Below, piece by piece: positions 56,615-64,000 of a DNA stretch of 64,000 bases (position 1 is the first letter of the stretch; each line of letters begins with the position of its first letter). The DNA is from Bauldia sp. (GTDB lineage Bacteria > Pseudomonadota > Alphaproteobacteria > Rhizobiales > Kaistiaceae): the NCBI GenBank assembly GCA_037200845.1, contig JBBCGQ010000001.1, forward strand, positions 248,001-312,000. The letters are read 5' to 3'. The position numbers were made by a program, and so were the translations under genes. The notes below the pieces were generated by a model. The model did no database searches. It was not told where the DNA came from and saw only the letters and a list, made by a program, of their open reading frames with translations.

Positions 56615-59600
56615 ATAACGTCGTCCCGATCGCTGCACGCAAGACGCGCCAAAAGCGCCAGCCGGCGAAGCGACGACGGCGAATTCCGTACGCCGAACTC
56701 GCCATGACGACCAACTTCTCTTTCCTCCGTGGCGCCTCTCATCCCGAGGAACTCGTTCGCCACGCGGCATCGATAGGACTGGCCGCCGTCGCCGTTACCG
56801 ATCGAAACACCTTGGCCGGCGTTGTGCGCGGCTACATCGCGGCTCGGATACTGGCCGAAGAGGCGGTGAAGAAGAGAGCCGAGGAAGCAAGGAAGGAAAA
56901 GAAAGAGAGGGAGAAGGCGCCGAAGGTGAAATCCATCGTCGGCTGCCGCCTCGCCTTCCGCGACGGCACCCCCGATGTCCTCGCCTGGCCGACCGACCGC
57001 GCCGCCTACGGTCGCCTCTGCCGCCTGCTGACCGAGGGCAACCTGCGCGCCGAAAAGGGCCAGTGCCATCTCGACCTTGCCGACCTGCTGGAATGGGGGC
57101 GCGGGCATAGTCCTCGGCGTGACGGACGGCTCGACCACGCCGGAAAAGGAACGCACCGCCGCCGTCGACCTGCCCGCCACGCTGGCCGCGCTCGACGCCG
57201 CCTTCCCCGGCAACGTCCGCCTGATGGCAAGTTGCTCCTATACCGGCAGCGACGCCCGCCGCCTGACGCGCCTCGCCCGCATCGCCGAAGCCGGCGACAT
57301 CCCGCTGATGGCGACCAACGACGTGCACTACCACGTGCCCGAACGCCGCCCGCTGCAGGACGTCGTCACCTGCGTCCGCGAGAAGACGACGCTGCGCGAA
57401 GCCGGCTTCCGCCTCGCGGCGAACGCCGAGCGCCATCTCAAATCGCCGGAGGAAATGGCGCGCCTGTTTCGCAAGTATCCCGAGGCGCTCGCCGAAACGA
57501 TGCGTGTGATGAAGCGCATCAATTTTTCCCTCGACGAGCTGCAGTATCAATACCCCGACGAGCCGACCGGCGCCTTTGCCTCGCCCCAGGAGGCGCTGGC
57601 TCACCTTGCCGAGGAAGGCGCCCGCTTCCGCTATCCCGAAGGTGTGCCCGACCGGGTGCACAAAACCCTGGCCAAGGAACTGAAGATCATCGAGGGCCGC
57701 GGCTACGCCCCCTACTTTCTGACCGTCCACGACATCGTCCGCTATGCCCGCAGCCAGGACATTCTCTGCCAGGGCCGCGGTTCGGCGGCTAATTCCGTCG
57801 TCTGCTACTGCCTCGCATCACCGAGGTCGATCCCAGCCACGCCAATCTGCTCTTCGAGCGTTTCATCTCGCCGAACCGCAACGAGCCGCCGATATCGACG
57901 TCGATTTCGAGCACGAACACCGTGAAACGGTGATGCAGTACGTGTTCGAAAAATACGGTCGCCGGCGCGCCGGCATCGCCGCGACCGTCATCTCCTACCG
58001 CACCGCTCCGCCGTCCGCGATGTCGGCAAGGTCTTCGGCCTGTCCGAGGATGCGATCGGCGCGCTGGCCTCGACGACATGGGGATGGTTCGGAAGACGGC
58101 GTCCGCGATGTCGATGTCCGCCGCGCCGGCCTCGATCCGAAGGAGCCGGCGATGGCCATGGTGCTCGATCTCTGCCGCCAGCTCATCGGCTTCCCGCGCC
58201 ACCTGTCGCAGCACGTCGGCGGCTTCGTCATGACCAAGGACCGCCTCGACGAGATGGTCCCCGTCATGAACGCCGCGATGGAGGATCGCACCTTCGTCGA
58301 ATGGGACAAGGACGATCTGGACGCGCTCCACATGCTGAAGGTCGATGTCCTCGCCCTCGGCATGCTCACCTGCATCGGCCGCGCCTTCGAATTTCTCGAG
58401 CAGGGATACGGCGAGACATTGACGTTGGCGACAATCCCGCAAGGAGATGAAGCCGTCTACCGCATGCTCAGCCGCGCCGACACGATCGGCGTCTTCCAGG
58501 TCGAGAGCCGCGCGCAGATGTCGATGCTGCCGCGCCTCAAGCCCGAAAAATTCTATGACCTCGTCATCGAGGTCGCGATCGTTCGCCCCGGCCCGATCCA
58601 GGGCGACATGGTCCACCCCTATCTCCGCCGCCGCGAGGGCATCGAACCGGTCAGCTATCCTTCGCCATCGCCCGAACATGGCGACGAAGACGAGCTGCGC
58701 AAAATTCTGGAACGCACCCTCGGCGTGCCCCTATTCCAGGAACAGGCGATGCAGATCGCCATGGACGCGGCGAAATTCACGGCCGCCGAGGCCGACGGTC
58801 TCCGCCGCGCCATGGCCACTTTCCGCCGCAACGGCACCATCGGCACGTATCAGCAGCGCATGGTCGAAGGCATGACACGCCGCGGCTATACGAAAGACTT
58901 CGCCGAGCGCTGCTTCAAGCAGATCGAAGGCTTCGGCGACTACGGCTTCCCCGAAAGCCACGCGGCGAGCTTCGCGTTGCTGGTCTACGCCTCGGCCTGG
59001 ATCAAGGTCCACTACCCCGACGTCTTCGCCGCGGCGCTGCTCAACTCGCAACCGATGGGCTTCTACGCGCCGGCGCAGATCGTCCGCGATGCGGAGCGGC
59101 ATGGCGTGGTCGTGCTGCCGCCCGATGTTAACAGCTCGGACTGGTATTCGACGCTGGAGGAACTTCCCCCCGCTGTCATCCCCGCGAAGGCGGGGACCCA
59201 GTACGTACCGACCGTGCAGGAGGAACTCCATCCCTCCCCGATACGGGGAGGAGGGACCGCGCGAAACCCGGTGGCTGGTGTCCATCCCCTCCACACCTCC
59301 ATGCTCCCCGACATCAAAACAAAATACGCCGTCCGCCTCGGCCTCCATCGCATCAAGGGCATCGCCGAAAAAGACGCCGAGACCCTGATGGCAAAGCGCG
59401 GCAAAGGTTACGACTCGGTCCGCGACCTGTGGCTGCGCACCGGCCTGTCGCGCACCGCGATCGAGCGCCTCGCCGATGGCGATGCCTTCCGTTCCGTCGG
59501 CCCTCGACCGGCGCGATGCGTTGTGGGCGGCGCGCGGCGAGGGCGCGCTGAAGGCGAAGGACAGGCTCCCGCTGTTCGACATCCCCGAGCACGCCGACAT

Positions 59601-60224
59601 CCGCCGCGAGCCGGATTTCGCCCTGCCGCCGATGCTGATCGGCGAGCACGTCGTCAACGACTACCGCTACCTCAGTTTGTCGCTGAAGACGCATCCGCTG
59701 ACGCTGCTCCGCGACGACCTTGCGGCGCGCGGCATAATGCCGGCGGCGCGCCTGCGCGGTGCCGCGCCCGATGGCGACGGCAGCGCGATGAACGGCAAGC
59801 GCGCGACGGTCGCCGGCCTGGTCATCACGCGCCAGCGGCCGGGCACTGCGTCGGGCGTCATCTTCATGACGCTGGAGGACGAGACCGACATCACCAACGC
59901 CATCGTCTGGCCGAAGATCTACGAAAAATTCCGGCCCGTAGTTCTCGGCGCCCGCCTCATCGCCATCACCGGCAAGGTGCAGAGCGAGAAGGGCGTCATC
60001 CACGTCATCGCCGAGCGGATCGACGACCTGACGCCGATGCTCTCCGCCCTCTCCGCCGACGCGGACGACCTCCAGACTTTGTCGCGCTCCGATGAGGTCG
60101 CCCACCCGACCGCGACGACAGCCGCTCGCGCAGCAACCGCCGCCACCCGCGCAACGTCCGCTTCTTCGAGGAGGAAGCCAAAGCCGCCCACGACGTCATG
60201 CCGAAAGGCCGCAATTTCCACTAA
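56611..60224 (+). pseudogene. dnaE2: Error-prone DNA polymerase DnaE2, frameshifted
   Basis: DnaE2 is the C-family polymerase of the ImuA-ImuB-DnaE2 mutasome. A PHP domain (YAELAMTTNFSFLRG), palm motifs ([25 protein letters not shown]) and the long fingers region are present, but the reading frame changes near 57100, 57810-57890, 58010-58110, 59500 and 60105. A palindromic repeat at 59179-59255 lies within a long in-frame stretch and adds about 50 residues not expected in the family. An AGGAG site precedes the GTG start. Confidence 0.85.
59179..59260 (+). repeat. Composite palindromic repeat inside dnaE2
   Basis: TCCCCGC-GAAG-GCGGGGA (59179-59196) is followed about 40 bases later by a second hairpin around TCCCCGATACGGGGA (about 59236-59252). 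The same two-hairpin unit recurs at 60237-60335 between genes. Here it is read through in the dnaE2 frame ([13 protein letters not shown] ... [12 protein letters not shown]). Confidence 0.75.
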
Positions 60225-60236
60225 TCGCCGATGTCG

Positions 60237-60335
60237 TCCCCGCGAAGGCGGGGACCCAGTAGACACCAGCCCGAATTGCGGGCGCGCCGGCCGAAGACCA
60301 CACTCCCATTCCTCCCCATTTCGGGGAGGGGGACC
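60237..60335. repeat. Composite palindromic repeat between dnaE2 and lemA-like gene
   Basis: TCCCCGC-GAAG-GCGGGGA at 60237-60254 and a second hairpin CTCCCC-ATTTC-GGGGAG at about 60316-60332 match the unit inside dnaE2. This is a typical REP-like intergenic element of alphaproteobacteria. Confidence 0.75.
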
Positions 60336-60472
60336 ACGCCAAGCGTGGCGGGGTGGGGAACCGCCCGCCCACCGCCCCGCCGTTGTGTCCCCAGTCACAG
60401 GCCGCACCCGTAAATTGGCCCACGCAACCATCGCTGCTAATCTGCCGCCGACCTGAAACCAAGGAGAGCGTC

Positions 60473-61037
60473 ATGGGCTGGTGGATTCTGATCGGCGTGA
60501 TCGTGGTGATCGCGCTCTTCCTCATCGTCGTCTACAACCGCCCTCGTCAGCCTCCGGCAGGTCGTCGGCCAGTCGTGGTCCGACATCTCGGTCCAGCTCA
60601 AGCAGCGCCACGATCTGGTGCCCAATCTCGTCGAGACCGTGAAGGGCTACGCCGCCCACGAGCGCGGCACGCTCGAAGCCGTCACCCAGGCGCGCAACGC
60701 CGCGGTCGCCGCGTCAAATCCGAGGCCCAGGTCGCCGCCGAGAACATGCTATCCGGCGCGCTCCGCCAGTTGTTCGCGCTGTCGGAGGCCTATCCCGACC
60801 TCAAGGCCAGCCAGAATTTCCAGCAGTTGCAGAGCGACCTTCTCCGATCTCGAGAACAAGATCGCCGCCTCGCGCCGCTTCTTCAACAACGCCGTCCAGG
60901 AATACAACGCCGCCATCGCAGCAGTTCCGCGGCGGTGCTGATCGCCGGCCCCGATGGGCTTCACCGAGCGCACCTTCTTCGAGCTTGACGAGGGCGAGCG
61001 CGCCGCCGTCAACACTGCGCCGCAGGTTAAGTTCTAG
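60473..61037 (+). pseudogene. Second LemA-family gene, frameshifted
   Basis: An AAGGAGAG ribosome site precedes MGWWILIGVIVVIALFLIVVYN, a membrane anchor, followed by LemA helices (KQRHDLVPNLVETVKGYAAHE, LFALSEAYPDLKASQNF) and the family ending TERTFFELDEGERAAVN. At least four frame changes are required (near 60545, 60715, 60845, 60930-60955), most looking like one extra base. It is followed by an M48 protease gene, a known LemA neighbour. Confidence 0.78.
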
Positions 61038-61065
61038 TCCGCGGGCGGCAAGTGGAGGGCCGCGC

Positions 61066-62217
61066 GTGCTCGGCAGCTACGGCCTCAGGACCTACATCTG
61101 GAACAACCGGCTGAAGTCGCTCGTGCTTCTCGCCGGTTTTCCGTTCCTGCTGTTCCTCATCTGCTTCGCCTTCGCGCTGATCATACTCCGCCTTCGACAA
61201 TCCCGATGTCGGCGACGGCATCATGAATGCGCTGGCGCTGACGCCGAGCCTGATCCCTGGTCGCGGTCATCGGCGCGCTCGTCTGGTTCCTCATCGCCTG
61301 GTTCGCCAACACCGGCATCGTCGCGCTGGCGACCGGCGCCAGGCCGATCGACCGCAAGGCCGAGCCGCGCCTGTGGAACATCCTCGAGACGCTGTGCATC
61401 AGCCGCGGCATCACCATGCCGCAGCTCCGCATCGTCGAGAGCCCGGCGCGCAACGCCTTCGCCACCGGCGTGCGCAAGAGCCAGTACACCGTCACGGTCA
61501 CGCGCGCGGCCTGATGGACGCGCTCGACGACAAGGAGCTCGAGGCCGTCCTCGCCCACGAGCTGACCCACATCGAGAACCGCCGACGTCCAGTTGCTGGT
61601 CATCGCCGCCGTCTTCGTCGGCATCATCTCGCTGGTCGGCGATCTTCTCGTCTCGCTCGGCCGCGCCTGCTGTTTTACGGCGGCGCCGGGCGTTCGCCCG
61701 GCTACAGCGGCGGGCGGCGGCGGTTCCGGCGGCAGCGGCCAGCCGCTCATCGAGGCCGGTCGAGCAGCAACAGCAAAGGCGGCGGCGGCGCCCTCATTCT
61801 CATCCTCATCGCCGTGGCGATCTTCATCATCGCCCGTCTGCTCGCCATCGCGCTCAACATGGCAATGTCGCGCAAGCGCGAATTCCTTGCCGATGCCGGC
61901 CTCGGTCGAGTTGACCAAGGACCCCGACGCGATGATCAGCGCGCTCCGCAAGATCGCCGGCCACTCGGAGCTCGCCGCGCCGTCGCAGATCCAGGAAATG
62001 TTCCTCGATCATCCGCGCGAGAAGGGCTTCGCCCGCCTGTTCGCCACGCATCCTTCAATCGACGATCGCGTCGCCGCCCTGGTCAAGTTCGGCGGCGGCC
62101 GCGACCCCCGGCCCGATCGCCGAGATACCGGCGGCCACGGCGCCCGCCGCCATCCCCGATGCGGCGGGCGGCCGACGCGCCGCATCCCTTGGGGGCGAGC
62201 CGCCCGCCCAGGCCTGA
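61066..62217 (+). pseudogene. M48 metalloprotease next to LemA, frameshifted
   Basis: A second HtpX-like M48 protease. The N-terminal LGSYGLRTYIWNNRLKS, membrane segments, the zinc motif HELTHIENR (about 61556-61582), and SRKREFLADAG are spread over three frames with several breaks (near 61185, 61260, 61500, 61585, 61665, 61760, 61900 and 62105). The family pairing with LemA supports it as a true gene. The GTG start at 61066 is tentative. Confidence 0.75.
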
Positions 62218-62312
62218 CCGGAATCGCGGGTTGCCCGCCGGCTTTTTGCCGCTAGATTTGCATCCAACAAGGCCGCGCGGCGGATCAATGCGCGCGGCGG
62301 GGGGAGGCAATA

Positions 62313-63159
62313 GTGCAGATCGGCAAGCCGGGCGAGGCGAAGAGCGCGATCGCGACCGCGGGACGCCGCCGGCGTCACGGTCCGCGGCCGCGATCTCGTC
62401 GGCGACCTCATGGGCCGCCTCACCTTCACCGCCTATTTCTATTTCCTCGTCACCGGCCGCGAGCCGACCCCGACCAGCAGCGCTACTTCCTCGATCTCCT
62501 GCTGGTCGCCATCGCCGAGCACGGTCTTACGCCGACCGCGGTCGCCGCGCGCATGACGCTCGCCGCCGGCGCCCGACTCGATCCAGGGCGCCGTCGCCGC
62601 CGGCCTCCCTCGGCGCCGGCCCCGTCATCCTCGGCGCCAGCGAGCCCTGCGCCCCGCCTCATCGTCGACGCCAAGGCGCGCATCGCCGCGGGGCGCCGCG
62701 CCCGATGCCGCCGTCGCCGCCATCGTCGCCGACCTCCGCGCGCCCGCGGCGAAAAGATGCCGGGCTACGGCCACATCGTCGCCGACCTCCGCGCCCGCGG
62801 CGAAAAGATGCCGGGCTACGGCCACCCCGTGCACAAGGACGGCGATACCCGCGCGCCGAAAGAATTCTGGCGCTGGCGGCCGAGAAGGGCGTCGCCGGCC
62901 CGGCCATCGACATCGCCCGCCGCTTCACGCCGGCGGTCGCGAAGGCGTGGGCCGGCCGCTGCCGATGAACGTCTCGATGGCGATCGCCGCCTGCCTCATC
63001 GACCTCGATTTCCCCCCCGCGATGGCCAAGGCGATCCCGCTGCTCGCCCGCACCGCCGGGCTGCTGGCGCACATCGCGGAGGAGCAGCAGCGGCCGATCG
63101 GCTTCGCCATGGCCGGCGCCGCCGAAGACGCCATCGGCTACGACGGCGGCAAGCCATGA
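62313..63159 (+). pseudogene. Citrate synthase-like (citryl-CoA lyase type) gene, frameshifted
   Basis: GGGGAGG precedes a GTG start; the protein pieces VQIGKPGEAKSAIATA, LVGDLMGRLTFTAYFYFLV, KMPGYGHPVHKDGDTRAERI and PMNVSMAIAACLIDLDFPP belong to the short citrate synthase-like/citryl-CoA lyase family. Frames change repeatedly (near 62360, 62465, 62570, 62610, 62690, 62735, 62860 and 62950). A tandem duplication lies at 62721-62826. The stop overlaps the ATG of the next gene. Confidence 0.75.
62721..62826 (+). repeat. Tandem duplication of about 51 bp
   Basis: The segment starting CATCGTCGCCGACCTCCGCG at 62721 is repeated from 62774, the first copy carrying two extra bases (53 versus 51). 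The encoded piece (IVADLRARGEKMPGYGH) is therefore doubled, which the family does not have. Confidence 0.85.
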
Positions 63160-64000
63160 CCGCCGCGATGTTCGAGCCCGAAGTCGAACGCCGCCCGTGG
63201 GCCGAGCAGCAAAAGGTCGACGACCCGGTCTATCGCCGCCAGATCGCAACCCTCTTCGCCCGCTCGCGCTTCTACAAATCGAAACTCAACGCCGCCGGCT
63301 TCGCCACGCCCGAATCCGTCGGCGGCCTCGACGCCATCGCGAGGCTTCCGCTGACCGAGAAGGACGAGCTCCGCGCCACGCGCACCGCGGCGGACCCGGT
63401 CGGCGCGCACCTCATCCCGCCCCTCGGCGAGATCGCACGCATCTTCTCGACCAGCGGCACCACCGGCACGCCGAGCTACGTGCCGCTCACCGCCGACGAC
63501 GTCGCCGACTGGGTGACCGTGTCGAGCCGCTCGTACTCCGCCTCGGGCGTCAAGCGCGGCGACCGCCTCATCTCGACCTATGGCGCCGGTCCCTTCGTCG
63601 CCGGAGTCACGCTCGACGCCTTCAACCGCATCGGCTTGACACACATCCCGGTCGGCGCCGCGAGCACCGATCGCCTCGTCGCCGCCGTGCAGTTGCTGAA
63701 GGCCGACACCGTCGCGCTCACGCCGTCCTACGCGCTGCACATCGCCGAGTGGGCGGTCGAGCGCGGCATCGATCTCGCCTCGTCGAGCGTCAAGCGCCTG
63801 CTCGTCGCCGGCGAGCCCGGCGGCGGCGAGCCCGCCACCCGCGCCCGCCTCGAGGCGGCGTGGGGCGCCGAGGTCACCGAGGCGATGGGCATCGGCGACA
63901 TCTGCGTGTCGCTGTGGGGCGAGTGCACCGAGAAGCAGGGCATGCATTTCTCCGGCCGGAACTTGGTGCATTTCGAGCTGATCGATCCGGAAACCGGCGA
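63156..64000 (+). CDS. Phenylacetate-CoA ligase-like adenylate-forming enzyme (partial)
   Basis: The first 281 codons are open with no frame break and run past the end of the window. The adenylation motif SGTTGTPSYVPLT and the opening region match PaaK-type ligases that join an aromatic or other acid to CoA. The ATG overlaps the citrate synthase-like stop (ATGA), suggesting an operon with it. The substrate cannot be predicted. Confidence 0.85.
   Translation, partial: MTAAMFEPEVERRPWAEQQKVDDPVYRRQIATLFARSRFYKSKLNAAGFATPESVGGLDAIARLPLTEKDELRATRTAADPVGAHLIPPLGEIARIFSTSGTTGTPSYVPLTADDVADWVTVSSRSYSASGVKRGDRLISTYGAGPFVAGVTLDAFNRIGLTHIPVGAASTDRLVAAVQLLKADTVALTPSYALHIAEWAVERGIDLASSSVKRLLVAGEPGGGEPATRARLEAAWGAEVTEAMGIGDICVSLWGECTEKQGMHFSGRNLVHFELIDPETG

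Overview
The window is a high-GC alphaproteobacterial chromosome segment, most likely Hyphomicrobiales (Rhizobiales). The basis is the hemC-hemD-mitofilin-hemY block, tsaD-gpsA, DUF1761, an EVE-domain gene and an imuA-imuB-dnaE2 mutagenesis cassette. I cannot name a genus. The window has two parts, joined at a tRNA-Thr(CGU) gene at 29721-29796.

Positions 1-29.6 kb are a genomic island of lower and mixed base composition. A P4-type tyrosine integrase (28338-29546) and an AlpA-like regulator lie against the 3' end of the tRNA. The other end of the island is not in the window. From left to right the island holds: a TraD/VirD4-like ATPase; a complete type III restriction-modification system (mod-res); a six-gene, translationally coupled ubiquitin-like operon (two-domain Ubl, E2-like, JAB-E1 fusion, DUF6527, single Ubl, kinase-like protein); a divergent XRE-ImmA/IrrE pair; a minimal CBASS (CD-NTase plus a Cap15-like 2TM beta-barrel effector); a large serine recombinase with a small partner; a AAA-type ATPase gene broken by an in-frame TAG; an XRE gene with a putative RuvC-like gene; a zinc-ribbon gene and DUF3768; a Replic_Relax protein with a second TraD-like ATPase; and an unexplained operon encoding an SDR, a 2TM protein, a TauD-like dioxygenase, a YdcF-like protein and a TPR-like protein. 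This is a defence island built on mobile-element remains.

The best candidate for an unusual system is the ubiquitin-like operon (6569-11099). It carries its own E1, E2, JAB peptidase and two Ubls with related C-terminal tails. One tail ends directly in Gly; the other carries one extra Ala that must be removed. The operon ends with a kinase-fold protein coupled to the single Ubl by a TGATG overlap. A well-formed promoter and an inverted repeat sit between it and the XRE-ImmA pair. The CBASS next to it lies between two perfect 30-bp direct repeats, one of which is in the 3' part of the serine recombinase gene, so it may be a cassette that moved in.

Positions 29.7-64 kb are core genome: haem synthesis (hemC, hemD, hemY), tsaD, gpsA, a TetR/NmrA pair, a polysaccharide deacetylase, acs, htpX, an RsmB-like methyltransferase, a heparinase-like protein, purH, a TPR glycosyltransferase-like protein, and a LemA-TPM-TPM operon. 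From about 54.4 to 63.1 kb six consecutive genes (imuA, imuB, dnaE2, a second lemA, an M48 protease and a citrate synthase-like gene) each contain one or more frameshifts. The encoded protein sequence is otherwise well conserved. Local sequencing or assembly error is the simplest explanation. The last gene, a phenylacetate-CoA ligase-like enzyme, reads cleanly and runs off the end.
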